Source: Rhizobiales bacterium YIM 77505
GTDB lineage: Bacteria > Pseudomonadota > Alphaproteobacteria > Rhizobiales > Beijerinckiaceae
Length of the DNA stretch: 64,000 nt
Assembly (NCBI GenBank): GCA_000745135.1
Contig: JQNH01000001.1
Span: 1,860,001-1,924,000, forward strand
Reading direction: 5' to 3'
In this document: positions 43,916 to 53,063 of the stretch, in pieces
Position numbering within the stretch: position 1 is the stretch's first letter
Layout of the letters: each line of letters starts with the position of its first letter
The notes under the pieces: generated by a model
Databases searched by the model: none
The model's input: only the letters and a program-made list of their open reading frames with translations
What the model was told of the DNA's origin: nothing
Position numbers and translations under genes: made by a program

Positions 43916-45130
43916 ATGATCGACCCGCAGATCTCCGAATGGGTGAGCCAGCTCCTGCGCTGGGTGCATGTCGTCGCCGCCATCGCCTGGATCGGCTCGT
44001 CCTTTTATTTCATCCACCTCGACCTCAGCCTGAAGAAGCGGGAGGGCCTGCCCGCCGGGGTCGGCGGCGAGGCCTGGCAGGTGCATGGCGGCGGCTTCTA
44101 CCGCATGCAGAAATACGTCGTGGCCCCGCCTGAGCTGCCGAAGGAGCTCACCTGGTTCAAATGGGAGAGCTATTCCACCTGGATCACCGGGTTCTTCCTG
44201 CTCGTCTGGGTCTATTACCTGCAGGCCGACCTCTTCACCGTCGATCCGGCCGTGCGGGCGCTTCCCGGCTGGCAGGCGGCTGCGATCGGCATCGGGGCGC
44301 TCGTCGTCGGCTGGCTCGTCTATGACGGGCTGTGCCGCTCGCCGCTCGGCCGCAACGATGCGGCCCTCGCCGTAGTGGTGTTCCTCATCATCGTCGCGGC
44401 GGCCTATGCCTTCACGCTCGTCTTCAGCGGACGCGCGGCCTTCCTGCATGTGGGGGCGATGATCGCCACCTGGATGACGGCGAGCGTCGCCATGGTCATC
44501 ATCCCGAACCAGAAGAAGGTCGTGGCCGACCTCCTCGCCGGGCGGGTGCCTGATCCTTCCCTCGGCAAGGCGGCGAAGCAGCGCTCGACGCACAACAACT
44601 ATCTGACGCTGCCCGTCGTCTTCCTGATGCTGTCGAGCCACTATCCGCTCGCCTGGTCGTCGCGCTGGAGCTGGGCGATCGTCGGGCTCGTCGTGATCGC
44701 CGGCGCGGTGATCCGGCATTTCTACAACTCCCGTCATGCCGACCGGGGGTCGCCCTGGTGGACCTGGGGCGTCGCCGCGGCCTGCCTCGCGCTCGCCATC
44801 TGGCTCTCGATCGCGGGCAAACCCGGAAGCGCCGTCGCGGCCGCGCCGCAGGGCGCCTCGGCCGCGGCCGTCTCCGCCGCCTTCGACGATGCCGTGCTCG
44901 CCATCCAGTCGCGCTGCGCCATGTGCCACGCGGCAGAGCCCGCGCATCCCGGCTTCCCAATCGCGCCGAAGGGAGTCCGCCTCGACACGCCGGAGGAGAT
45001 CGCCCGTCATGCGCAAGCGATCCGCATCCAGAGCGTGCTGACCCACGCCATGCCGCCCAACAACCTCACCGGGATGACGCCCGAGGAGCGGCAGACCGTC
45101 GCCGCCTGGCTGTCGACCCTGAAGCGCTGA
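43916..45130 (+). CDS. puuD: Membrane urate hydroxylase PuuD with C-terminal cytochrome c
   Basis: 404 residues. The N-terminal part (about 1-300) has about eight membrane helices with the WVHVVAAIAWIGSSFYFIHLD start typical of the bacterial integral-membrane urate oxidase. The C-terminal periplasmic domain carries one heme c motif, CAMCH at residues 334-338, with a likely Met ligand in HAMPPNN. It oxidises urate to 5-hydroxyisourate and passes electrons to the respiratory chain instead of making hydrogen peroxide. Fifteen bases separate it from the HbpS-like gene. Confidence 0.94.
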   Translation: MIDPQISEWVSQLLRWVHVVAAIAWIGSSFYFIHLDLSLKKREGLPAGVGGEAWQVHGGGFYRMQKYVVAPPELPKELTWFKWESYSTWITGFFLLVWVYYLQADLFTVDPAVRALPGWQAAAIGIGALVVGWLVYDGLCRSPLGRNDAALAVVVFLIIVAAAYAFTLVFSGRAAFLHVGAMIATWMTASVAMVIIPNQKKVVADLLAGRVPDPSLGKAAKQRSTHNNYLTLPVVFLMLSSHYPLAWSSRWSWAIVGLVVIAGAVIRHFYNSRHADRGSPWWTWGVAAACLALAIWLSIAGKPGSAVAAAPQGASAAAVSAAFDDAVLAIQSRCAMCHAAEPAHPGFPIAPKGVRLDTPEEIARHAQAIRIQSVLTHAMPPNNLTGMTPEERQTVAAWLSTLKR

Positions 45131-45145
45131 TATGAAGGAGAGGAC

Positions 45146-45580
45146 ATGCCCGAACTGACCCTAGCGGCCGCCCAGACCATCGTGGTCACGGCTCTGAAGC
45201 TCGCCCGCGAGAAGGACATGAAACCGCTGGCGGTCGTGGTGCTCGATGCGCGCGGGGCGCTCAAGGCCGCGGCCGTCGAGGACGGCACCAGTCTGAAGCG
45301 TGCAGAGATCGCCACCGGCAAGGCCTATGGGGCGCTGGCCCTTGGCGCCGGCTCGCGGGCCCTCGCCAAGCGGGCAGTCGAGCAGCCGCACTTCATCGCG
45401 GCAGCGAGCCACGCGATTGGCGGAATGCTGATCCCGGCCCCGGGCGGCGTCCTCATTCGCGACAAGAACGGCGCGCTCCTCGGCGCCGTCGGCGTCTCCG
45501 GCGACACCTCCGACAACGACGAGCTTGCCGCCCTCGCCGGCATCGACGCCGCTGGCCTTGTGGGCGATACGGGCGCATAG
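45146..45580 (+). CDS. HbpS/GlcG-family heme-binding-like protein
   Basis: 144 residues, starting MPELTLAAAQTIVVTALKLA, with GGAG nine bases upstream. It is a Haem_degrading (GlcG/HbpS/PduO C-terminal) domain throughout, with the conserved FIAAASHAIGGMLIPAPGGV and GAVGVSGDTSDNDE segments. Members bind heme or cobalamin-related ligands, or are structural in catabolic operons. There is no signal peptide. Directly after puuD, whose product needs heme c, it may help heme supply or be a catabolic accessory; this is an inference from position. Confidence 0.88.
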   Translation: MPELTLAAAQTIVVTALKLAREKDMKPLAVVVLDARGALKAAAVEDGTSLKRAEIATGKAYGALALGAGSRALAKRAVEQPHFIAAASHAIGGMLIPAPGGVLIRDKNGALLGAVGVSGDTSDNDELAALAGIDAAGLVGDTGA

Positions 45581-45773
45581 GGGCGACAGCGTCAGCCTCC
45601 CCGAGCCTGACGGCGCTCCACGGCGATGGGCGTCCGGCACGAGTGGAGCCTCCCGCGAAGGGAGAGATGCTGCGTCCCCTCGACGGAACCGCTCCCTCCC
45701 GGGAGAGATCAGGGTGATTGCACAGGCGCGGCGAAGCCCGCAATCTGCCACGCATCGGAATCGGATACCGCCC

Positions 45774-47012
45774 GTGGCCTCGAACCTCACCGTCAACGGC
45801 TCCCGCCTGTGGGAAACCATCCTGGTCTCCGCCAGTATTGGCAAGGGTCCCCGCGGGGGCCTGCGCCGGCTGACCCTCACGGACGAGGACCGGCAGATGC
45901 GCGATCAGCTCAAGCACTGGGCGCAGGACGGGGGTTATCGCCTTTCGATTGATCGGCTCGGCAACATGTTCCTGCGCCGCGAGGGGTCCGAGCCGAGCCT
46001 GCCGCCGGTGCTCATCGGCAGTCACCTCGACACGCAATGGGCCGGCGGGCGCTTCGATGGCGTCCTCGGGGTTCTCGCCGGCCTCGAGGTGCTACGCACC
46101 CTCGACGACCTCAACCTTCAAACCAGGCGTGCGATCGAAGTCGTCAACTGGACGAACGAGGAAGGGGCGCGCTTCTCGCCGCCGATGCTCTGCTCGCTCG
46201 CTTGGTCCGGCCAAGCGAGCGAGGAATGGGTCAACGATCGCATCGACAAGGACGGCGTCCGGTTCGCAGACGCCCTCGCGCGCATCGGCTATCGCGGCGA
46301 GGCGCCCGTCGGCGGTCGCACCGTCGATGCCTATTTCGAGCTCCACATCGAGCAGGGGCCGAAGCTCGACGAGACGAAGATCCCGGTCGGCATCGTGATC
46401 GGCGGCTTCCCGAGCTACGGGGCACGCGTCGCCATTCAAGGCGAGACGGCCCATGCTGGTCCGACGCCGATGGCGAAGCGCTCCAACGCGCTCATTGGCG
46501 CCGCCATGGTGGCGGTTGCGGTCAATGATATCGGCTGGGCGCACGCGGCTGACGACGCCAAGGCCACGGCAGCGCGGCTCGATCTCGTGCCGAACCTGCC
46601 CGGCATCCTCTCGGAGTACGCCCAGCTCTTCGTCGACATGAGGGCGCCGGATGTGAACCGCCTCGCGCGGATGAAGGAGGAGTTCCTCGCCGCCCTGCCC
46701 GGTTGCGCGGAACGCTCCAGAACCCAAATCTCGGTCGCCGAGGAGTGGGGCTTCGGCGTGTTCGACTTCGATGCCGAGCTCATCGCGCTCCTGCGCGACA
46801 CAGCTCGTCGGCTCGGCATACCGACGATGGACTTACGCAGCCAGGCAGGCCACGACGCCTACCACATGGCCAAATGTGCTCCCGCCTGCATGATCTTCAC
46901 CCCGTGCAAGGACGGCATCACGCATAACGAGGCCGAGGACATTGTGCTGGAGGAGACGCTCCCCGGCGTCAACCTCCTGCTGAACGCTGCGGTGGCGCGC
47001 GCCAATCGCTGA
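45774..47012 (+). CDS. M20-family hydrolase, allantoate amidohydrolase-like
   Basis: 412 residues from the GTG at 45774; a GTG at 45714 with GGGAGAG upstream would add 20 residues and cannot be excluded. Metal-binding motifs of the allantoate amidohydrolase / N-carbamoyl-amino-acid hydrolase group are present: IGSHLDTQWAGGRFDG, WTNEEGARF, and FELHIEQGPKL, plus GQAGHDA-like SQAGHDAYHM near the end. In this neighbourhood the likely reaction is allantoate to ureidoglycine/ureidoglycolate, ammonia and carbon dioxide. Sequence alone does not separate it from N-carbamoyl-L-amino-acid hydrolase. Confidence 0.88.
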   Translation: MASNLTVNGSRLWETILVSASIGKGPRGGLRRLTLTDEDRQMRDQLKHWAQDGGYRLSIDRLGNMFLRREGSEPSLPPVLIGSHLDTQWAGGRFDGVLGVLAGLEVLRTLDDLNLQTRRAIEVVNWTNEEGARFSPPMLCSLAWSGQASEEWVNDRIDKDGVRFADALARIGYRGEAPVGGRTVDAYFELHIEQGPKLDETKIPVGIVIGGFPSYGARVAIQGETAHAGPTPMAKRSNALIGAAMVAVAVNDIGWAHAADDAKATAARLDLVPNLPGILSEYAQLFVDMRAPDVNRLARMKEEFLAALPGCAERSRTQISVAEEWGFGVFDFDAELIALLRDTARRLGIPTMDLRSQAGHDAYHMAKCAPACMIFTPCKDGITHNEAEDIVLEETLPGVNLLLNAAVARANR

Positions 47013-47131
47013 TGACGGCGTCGCCCTCACCGTCTTGTGAGGCGCGTCCCAGAGATGAAATCGGTTCAATACCGTCGCCCCGCCAGAGGGCGGTGGGACG
47101 CACACGCAACTCTACCCAGGGAGGCCAATTG

Positions 47132-48112
47132 ATGGCATTCACGCGACGTAACCTGCTGGCCGCCGCCCCGGCGGCCACCGCGATCACGGTTTCAGGCCCG
47201 TCCATGGCGCAATCACAGCTGTCCGCCCAGCAAGTGTCGCTGTCCCGGCAGGCACCGGGCTTCTACCGCTACAAGGTGGGCGACATCGAAGTGACTGCGG
47301 TTCACGACGGCTTTGCCCGCTGGCCGCTGGAAGGGTTTGTCCGCAACGCGGAACTCGCGGAAGTGAAGAAGGCGATGGAGGCGGCGTTCTTCCCTCAGGA
47401 CGCCCTGCCCATCACCTTCACGACGCTGGTGTTGAACGCCGGCGGTCGGCTCACCCTCATCGACACGGGCAATGGCGATTCCGGCGCCCCGACGTCCGGC
47501 ACATGGATGGCGAATTTCAAGGCCGCCGGCTTCGATCCGGCGCAGGTCAACACCGTCATCATCAGCCACTTCCACGGCGACCACATCAACGGTCTTAGGC
47601 TGAAGGACGGCACCGCCGTCTTCCCGAACGCTGAGGTGATGGTGCCGGCGGCGGAATGGGCCTATTGGATGGACGACGGCAAGATGGCCTCCGCGCCTGA
47701 GGGGCTCAAGGCGGGTTTCGCCAATGTGCGCCGCGTGTTCGGGCCCATGGCCAAGGACGTGAAGCAATATGAGCCGGGCAAGGAGATCGCCCCAGGGGTG
47801 ACCGCCGTTGCCGCCCCGGGCCACACGCCGGGGCACACGACCTATGTGGTGTCGTCCGGCAGCGGCAAGCTGATGGTGATGTCGGATATCACCAACCACC
47901 CGGCCCTGTTCGTTCGCAATCCCGATTGGCAGGCCGTGTTCGACATGGACGGCAACCAGGCCCGTGACACCCGCCGCAAACTCCTCGACATGGCGGCCGT
48001 CGAGCGCGTGCAGGTCGCGTTCTACCACGCCCCGTTCCCGGCCACGGGCCACATCGCCAAGAATGGCAATGGCTACGAGCTCGTGCCCGTGCAGTGGATG
48101 CCTTCCATCTGA
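47132..48112 (+). CDS. Tat-exported MBL-fold metallohydrolase
   Basis: 326 residues from the ATG at 47132 (GGGAGG upstream). A Tat signal with twin arginine, TRRNLLAAAP, ends near AMAQ-like SMAQS (residue about 28). The metallo-beta-lactamase motif SHFHGDHING at about residues 146-155, plus GHTPGHT and SDITNHPAL, gives a dinuclear zinc site. It belongs to the AHL-lactonase/AttM-like branch of the fold, but the substrate is open: lactones, sulfatase-like or thioester substrates are all possible. Periplasmic. Confidence 0.9.
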   Translation: MAFTRRNLLAAAPAATAITVSGPSMAQSQLSAQQVSLSRQAPGFYRYKVGDIEVTAVHDGFARWPLEGFVRNAELAEVKKAMEAAFFPQDALPITFTTLVLNAGGRLTLIDTGNGDSGAPTSGTWMANFKAAGFDPAQVNTVIISHFHGDHINGLRLKDGTAVFPNAEVMVPAAEWAYWMDDGKMASAPEGLKAGFANVRRVFGPMAKDVKQYEPGKEIAPGVTAVAAPGHTPGHTTYVVSSGSGKLMVMSDITNHPALFVRNPDWQAVFDMDGNQARDTRRKLLDMAAVERVQVAFYHAPFPATGHIAKNGNGYELVPVQWMPSI

Positions 48113-48136
48113 GGCCCCAAGAGAATCTCGGGCGCG

Positions 48137-48166
48137 GGCGGGCGCTCACGCGCCCGCCTTCGTTTC
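48137..48166 (+). terminator. Terminator of the MBL-fold gene, overlapping the cutA 3' end
   Basis: A perfect 9-base-pair stem, GGCGGGCGC (48137-48145) with GCGCCCGCC (48150-48158), TCAC loop, then TTCGTTT. It begins 25 bases after the MBL stop and includes the last codons and stop of the convergent cutA, so one element may serve both transcripts. Confidence 0.55.
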
Positions 48167-48469
48167 CGCGAGAAGCCATGCCGCCGTGGCCGCGTCCGCC
48201 TCGACGGCGAGGAACAGCACGATCGGCGTTTCGTAGGGGTGGCGAGCCGTGAGTGCGGCAGCGACCTCCTCCTTGAGCGCAGCGCGCGTCTTGATGAGGC
48301 CTACCACCTCCTCGCCGCGCTCCACGGCGCCCTTCCAGGCATAGACCGACCTCATGCCCGGAACGATGTTGACGCAGGCGGCGAGTTTCTCCCGTACGAG
48401 CGCCTCGCCGATGGCGAGCCCCGTGGCTTCGTCAGGAAAGGTCGTATAGACGAGAAGCGGTTGCTCCAT
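48146..48469 (-). CDS. cutA: Divalent-cation tolerance protein CutA
   Basis: 107 residues from the ATG at 48469. The family core is intact: [41 protein letters not shown], and [11 protein letters not shown]. CutA forms very stable trimers with a ferredoxin-like fold; its link to copper tolerance in E. coli is debated and it may be a PII-like signal protein. Convergent with the MBL gene and divergent from nadK. Confidence 0.94.
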   Translation of the reverse strand: MEQPLLVYTTFPDEATGLAIGEALVREKLAACVNIVPGMRSVYAWKGAVERGEEVVGLIKTRAALKEEVAAALTARHPYETPIVLFLAVEADAATAAWLLAETKAGA

Positions 48470-48537
48470 GCCCTCCCTCGTTCGCATTTCGCGTCCGGGG
48501 TCTAGGTGGCGGGCGAGACGGACGAAGGCAAGCGGGA

Positions 48538-49323
48538 ATGGCGCGGCGCTTCAACACGGTAGCGTTTGTGGCGAGCGCGACGCCGGAAGCGCAGGAAGCG
48601 GCGGCGCGCCTTGCCGCGATCTATCCCCACGTGGACCCGGACCATGCCGATGTGGTGGTGGCCCTCGGCGGCGACGGGCTGATGCTGCAGACCCTCCACC
48701 GCTTCATGGGCACCGCCAAGCCGATCTACGGCATGAACAAGGGCTCGGTCGGCTTCCTCATGAACGAGTTCCGCGAGGATGGGCTGCTCGAGCGCCTGGA
48801 AGCCGCGCATCGGAGCGTGGTCCATCCGTTGTTGATGGTGGTCCGGGACGTCGCCGGGGTCACGCATACGGCCCGTGCGATCAACGAGGTCTCGATGTTG
48901 CGGCAGACCTACCAGGCCGCGAAGCTGAGGATCGCCATCGACAACAAGGTTCGTCTCGACGAGCTCGTCGCGGACGGTGTCCTCATCGCCACGCCCGCCG
49001 GCTCGACCGCCTACAACCTTTCCGTCGACGGGCCCATCCTGCCGCTCGACGCGCCTCTTCTGGCGTTGACGCCCATTTCCGCTTTTCGGCCGCGGCGATG
49101 GCGCGGCGCGCTTCTCCCCGATTATGCGAGGATCGGCATCGACGTGATCGAGGCCGAGCGCCGGCCGGTCAGCGCCGTGGCGGATCACACGGAGTTCAGG
49201 ACGGTGGCGCGGGTCGATGTGTCCATGGACCGCTCGGTCGACCTCGTCATGCTGCACGATCCGGGCCACAGCCTCGACGAGCGGATCCTGCGCGAGCAGT
49301 TCGGCTACGAGACGAGCGCTTAG
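48538..49323 (+). CDS. nadK: NAD kinase
   Basis: 261 residues. The phosphate-binding GGDG motif has D46, followed by [22 protein letters not shown], and [17 protein letters not shown]. It phosphorylates NAD to NADP with ATP or polyphosphate. Length fits the short alphaproteobacterial form. Its stop overlaps the convergent DUF2336 gene by four bases. Confidence 0.95.
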   Translation: MARRFNTVAFVASATPEAQEAAARLAAIYPHVDPDHADVVVALGGDGLMLQTLHRFMGTAKPIYGMNKGSVGFLMNEFREDGLLERLEAAHRSVVHPLLMVVRDVAGVTHTARAINEVSMLRQTYQAAKLRIAIDNKVRLDELVADGVLIATPAGSTAYNLSVDGPILPLDAPLLALTPISAFRPRRWRGALLPDYARIGIDVIEAERRPVSAVADHTEFRTVARVDVSMDRSVDLVMLHDPGHSLDERILREQFGYETSA

Positions 49324-50534
49324 GCTGCCACCTGCGCGATGAGGGCCGGACGGTCGAGCATGTCCGGGGCATGCTCAAGCACGGTCGCGAGCGCCGCCTC
49401 GTCCGCAAGCGCGCTGGCAAGCTTGCGGGCTTCGTCGCGGGCCGCCTCGGCCTCGAATCGCCGCAGCAGCGCAAGGAGCCTGGCCGCCTCATCGGGCGCA
49501 AGCGTTTCGCACGCCGAGAGCACCCGTTCCACCATGCGCCGCGAGAGCTGCGCGCCGGCCGCTTCCAGCGGGTCACGGCCGCCCTCCCGCCATGCGGTCA
49601 AAGCAGCCTCGAAGGCCAGCAACAGACTGTCCGGCAGCCCCGCCTTCCGAAGAAGGGCCGCGCCGCCAGCGCCGCGGCGATCCCACAACAGGCCCGCGAC
49701 CCGCTCCGCGGGCAGGCCGGTCAGCTCGGCGAGCGCGGCTTCGACGAAGCCCTGCGCCCGCGACAGCATGGCGCGCAGGATCAGGCCTGGCGTGAGCTGG
49801 CCGGTGCTCCGGAGATGCGCCACCAGCCGAGCCACGTCCTCACGGGTCGCTTCCGACGAGAGGGCGACCGTCGCCTTCTCCTTGGCCTCCTGAACCACGC
49901 GTTCCATTCGCGCCGCCGTCAACCAGCCGCAGGAGCGGACGAAGCTGGCCAGAGACTCCGACAGGGCCACGGCGATCGTCTGGCGGATCGACAGAGGCAG
50001 GTCCGACCTGGCGAGCAGCGCCTCGCGCAGCTCCGCCTCTTTGCCATGGCGCTCCACCATGCGGGCTAGACTGAGCTCCGCGATCACTGCGCCGCTGTTC
50101 TTCGCCAGGGTCACCAGGGGGCCCGCTGCGGCGATCTCGGCGAGAGCGGCCGATACGCTGACTGGCACATAGGGCCGGGAGGCGATCGCGGTCTGGGTCA
50201 GCTCGTCCCCCAGCGCCGCGCAATCGACGAGATCGGCCTCGCTGAGAAGGGTGGAGCGCGCAAGCACGCGGGCAGCGATATCGCTCTGGTCGTTCGCCAG
50301 CGCGACGACGATGTGGCGGGGCGCTTCCGCGGCGTTGGCAACAGCTTCCGCGAGTGCCCGCCGCACCAGCGGAGACGGGTCGTCGAGGAACGCCGTCATG
50401 GCCGTCTCCGCCTCGGCCCGGTCGAGCGGCGACAGGTGGCCATAGAGGTAGGCGCGCGCCAGCGCGCCCAACGCCTCGGCGCGCTGGCCCGGGGGCGCCG
50501 TCTGCGCCCAGAGGAGGAACTGTCGGACGATCAT
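49320..50534 (-). CDS. DUF2336 domain protein
   Basis: 404 residues from the ATG at 50534, which overlaps the stop of the transglycosylase gene (ATGA). It is entirely helical and Ala/Leu/Arg-rich, with HEAT-like repeats in the first half ([20 protein letters not shown]) and the DUF2336 signature. DUF2336 proteins are almost restricted to alphaproteobacteria and have no established function. The helical repeats suggest a protein-binding scaffold. Coupling with an exported lytic transglycosylase is the only contextual hint. Confidence 0.85.
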   Translation of the reverse strand: MIVRQFLLWAQTAPPGQRAEALGALARAYLYGHLSPLDRAEAETAMTAFLDDPSPLVRRALAEAVANAAEAPRHIVVALANDQSDIAARVLARSTLLSEADLVDCAALGDELTQTAIASRPYVPVSVSAALAEIAAAGPLVTLAKNSGAVIAELSLARMVERHGKEAELREALLARSDLPLSIRQTIAVALSESLASFVRSCGWLTAARMERVVQEAKEKATVALSSEATREDVARLVAHLRSTGQLTPGLILRAMLSRAQGFVEAALAELTGLPAERVAGLLWDRRGAGGAALLRKAGLPDSLLLAFEAALTAWREGGRDPLEAAGAQLSRRMVERVLSACETLAPDEAARLLALLRRFEAEAARDEARKLASALADEAALATVLEHAPDMLDRPALIAQVAA

Positions 50535-51598
50535 GCGCGCCGCCACTTCATGAAGGCGCTGAGATCAAGTGGGATGGCCCCGTGCCGGACCGGCTCGGCG
50601 ACAGTCCGAGGGGACGCGAGGGACGAAGGCCGGAGGGGCGGAAGTGGCGCGCTCGTCGGTAGCGCCGATGCCTGCGGCGGGGAAAGCTCCGCCGTCTCCC
50701 GCCCGGCCGGATCTCCCATCGGCGAGGGGGATAGGTTGCGCGGGAAGAACGGATTCAAGCCGGCCGTGCGAACCGTGGAACCGGAGGCGTTCGTGCTTTG
50801 CCAGAGCTGGGCCACCTCCGCCGAGATCGGCCCCCGGCGCCCGTCGGATCGGAACAATCCATGGAGGGCTGGCCCATCGGCTCGGACGAGGGGAGCGGCC
50901 TGCTCCGGCGCGTAGGCGCTCGCCGCCTCGCGCCGCGCGTTATGGCCGGCTGCAAGAAGAGCGTAGACCTCGCCGGCGCCCCGCGGTTTGCCGCCCCGCT
51001 CATAGAAGATCGATCGGTTGGCCGCCGCCGCCTCCGGGAAATCGGCGGCGGCCGGCCGGCTCGGCGTCCGCTGGGCTGCTCGGATGAGTTCCGCCGCTCC
51101 GCGGGCCCCAAGAAAATGCGCCACATAGAGGTCGGCGTTCGTCGGCTCCCGGCCGAGCTCGGCGGTCAGATATTCGCGATTGCGCTGCGTGAACGCGCCG
51201 GCCATGACGGCAGCCACTTCCGGATCCTCCCGCAGGCTGAGCACGCGCTGCCGCAGCTTGGGATCCTCCACCGACAAGGTGCCGTCGCCGCGGACCGCGA
51301 TGGCGTTGGCGACATCCCCGAGACCGTGCTTGGGGCCTTCCGCCTTGAGAACCCCGAGCCAGGTCTGCTCGATGAACTGGAACAGGCCCGACGCGGAGGA
51401 GGTGGGTGCCTTCGCCCTGGGATCGAGGGCCGACTCGCGCTGTGCTGTCGCGAGAAGGTAGTCGAAACCCGTCCCCGTGCGCTCCGCCCCCTGCCGAATG
51501 GCGTCGACCACAGGGTTGGCCGGGCTTGGCACGCGGGGGGAAGACGTGGTGAACAGGAACATCGACATCCAGGGCAGGCGAAGTAGCCAAGGCAGCAC
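50531..51598 (-). CDS. Lytic transglycosylase-like (SLT domain) protein
   Basis: 355 residues. A short hydrophobic start (LPWLLRLPWMSMFLF) may be a signal or anchor. An SLT/lysozyme-like domain covers about 30-180, with catalytic E55 in TAQRESALDP, SSASGLFQFIEQTWL and ADLYVAHFLGARGA. The C-terminal half (about 190-355) is Pro/Ser/Ala-rich and probably disordered. It should cleave peptidoglycan glycan strands for insertion of envelope machinery. It is coupled by overlap to the DUF2336 gene. Confidence 0.88.
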   Translation of the reverse strand: MLPWLLRLPWMSMFLFTTSSPRVPSPANPVVDAIRQGAERTGTGFDYLLATAQRESALDPRAKAPTSSASGLFQFIEQTWLGVLKAEGPKHGLGDVANAIAVRGDGTLSVEDPKLRQRVLSLREDPEVAAVMAGAFTQRNREYLTAELGREPTNADLYVAHFLGARGAAELIRAAQRTPSRPAAADFPEAAAANRSIFYERGGKPRGAGEVYALLAAGHNARREAASAYAPEQAAPLVRADGPALHGLFRSDGRRGPISAEVAQLWQSTNASGSTVRTAGLNPFFPRNLSPSPMGDPAGRETAELSPPQASALPTSAPLPPLRPSSLASPRTVAEPVRHGAIPLDLSAFMKWRRA

Positions 51599-51659
51599 TC
51601 AGCCTGCCCCGGTTATGGTAAATGAACCCTAAAGCCCGGTCTTTCCTTGAGGAATCGGC

Positions 51660-52151
51660 ATGACCCTCTCGCCCTCCCCCGCCCCTCACCCGCGCGGCGG
51701 CCTCTACTTCGAGGATTTCGTCGTCGGCGCCACCATCCGCCATCGACTGACCCGGACGGTGACGCAGATGGACAATATGCTGTTCTCCAACATGACCCTG
51801 AACCCGCAGCCGCTCCACATCGACGCTCATTTCTGCGCCACCGAGACCGAGTGGGGACGCCCGCTGATGAACTCACTGTTCACCCTCGGCCTCATGATCG
51901 GGATCTCCGTCAATGACACCACGGTCGGCACGACCATCGGCAATCTCGGGATGACGGATGTGCGCTTCCCTGCTCCTCTATTCGAGGGAGATACAATCAG
52001 CGTGGTCACCGAGGTTGCTTCCAAGCGCGAATCGCGCTCGCGGCCGGATGCTGGCATCGTGGAGTTCATCCACCGGGCCTACAAACAGGACGGAACCCTC
52101 GTCGCGGAATGCCGGCGCCAAGCGTTCATGAAGAAACGAGGCGAGGTCTAG
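51660..52151 (+). CDS. MaoC-family dehydratase
   Basis: 163 residues. It is a single hot-dog domain with the hydratase-2 signature region NPQPLHIDAHFCATETEWG, whose Asp/His pair is the catalytic set of R-specific enoyl-CoA hydratases. GAGG lies upstream of the ATG. It is followed two bases later by a CitE-like lyase. In itaconate and related C5-CoA degradation a MaoC-type hydratase is paired with a CitE-type lyase (RipB/RipC type), so a branched dicarboxylyl-CoA substrate is plausible. The substrate is unproven. Confidence 0.9.
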   Translation: MTLSPSPAPHPRGGLYFEDFVVGATIRHRLTRTVTQMDNMLFSNMTLNPQPLHIDAHFCATETEWGRPLMNSLFTLGLMIGISVNDTTVGTTIGNLGMTDVRFPAPLFEGDTISVVTEVASKRESRSRPDAGIVEFIHRAYKQDGTLVAECRRQAFMKKRGEV

Positions 52152-52153
52152 GC

Positions 52154-53047
52154 ATGCGCTCCCTCCTCTTCGTCCCCGCCGACAGCGCCCGCAAACTCGA
52201 GAAAGGCCTCTCCTCTGGCGCCGATGCCCTGATCGTGGATCTGGAGGATTCGGTCGCGCTGACGTCGAAGGCCGCGGCGCGGGCTGCGGCGGCTGAATTC
52301 CTGGCCGCGGCTCGAGAGGGCGCCCAGAGGCCGCGGTTGATCGTGCGCGTCAACGGCCTGACCACAGGCATGATCGATACGGACCTCGATGCCGTCATGC
52401 CGGCAGGGCCCGATGCCATCATGTTGCCGAAGACCGTCGGCGGGACCGACATCTCGCATCTCGCGGCGAAGATCGCCGTCCGGGAGGCGGAGTATGGGCT
52501 CAAGGATGGGAGCACCGCGATCATCGCCATTGCCACCGAGAACGCGCGCGGCGTCTTTGCCCTTGGCACGCTGGCCGGGGCAAGCCACCGGCTCTCAGGC
52601 GTGGCCTGGGGCGGCGAGGACCTTGCCGCGGATCTCGGTGCTGAATCGAACCATGGCGCAGACGGCTTCTATACGGATCCCTACCGCCTTGCCCGGGGAT
52701 TGGCCCTGCTCGCCGCGGCGGCGGCAGAGGTCGACGCAATCGACAGTGTCTACACCGATTTCCGCGATCTTGACGGGCTCGCCTCTGAATGCCGAGACGC
52801 GCGCCGGGACGGCTTCGTGGCGAAAATGGCCATCCACCCAGCGCAGGTTCCGGTCATCAACGAGGCGTTCACGCCCTCTGCGGACGCGGTGGCTCACGCC
52901 CGGGAGATCGTCGAAGCCTTCTCGGCCAACCCGTCAGCCGGGGTCGTCGGCATCCGCGGCCGGATGATCGACCGACCCCATCTGCGTCAAGCTGAGCGGC
53001 TCCTGGCGCGGGCGGCGAGCTTGGCGGCCGCCGCGCCTCAGCCGTGA
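52154..53047 (+). CDS. CitE-like CoA-ester lyase (HpcH/HpaI aldolase family)
   Basis: 297 residues from the ATG at 52154. It is a TIM barrel with RSLLFVPADSARKLEKG, the metal-binding acidic residues in LIVDLEDSV and AIATENARGVF, the active-site Arg in RLIVRVNG, and KMAIHPAQVPVINEAF near the end. These are hallmarks of malyl-CoA, citramalyl-CoA and related lyases. Tight coupling to the MaoC gene suggests consecutive steps: hydration of an unsaturated acyl-CoA, then retro-Claisen cleavage. The exact acyl group cannot be read from sequence. Confidence 0.9.
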   Translation: MRSLLFVPADSARKLEKGLSSGADALIVDLEDSVALTSKAAARAAAAEFLAAAREGAQRPRLIVRVNGLTTGMIDTDLDAVMPAGPDAIMLPKTVGGTDISHLAAKIAVREAEYGLKDGSTAIIAIATENARGVFALGTLAGASHRLSGVAWGGEDLAADLGAESNHGADGFYTDPYRLARGLALLAAAAAEVDAIDSVYTDFRDLDGLASECRDARRDGFVAKMAIHPAQVPVINEAFTPSADAVAHAREIVEAFSANPSAGVVGIRGRMIDRPHLRQAERLLARAASLAAAAPQP

Positions 53048-53063
53048 GGTTAGAAAGGCCGTG

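Noticed and set aside
45581-45773. Short palindromes (CTCCCGGGAG type) between the HbpS-like and hydrolase genes
   Set aside because: Too short and imperfect to call a terminator or a repeat family with confidence.
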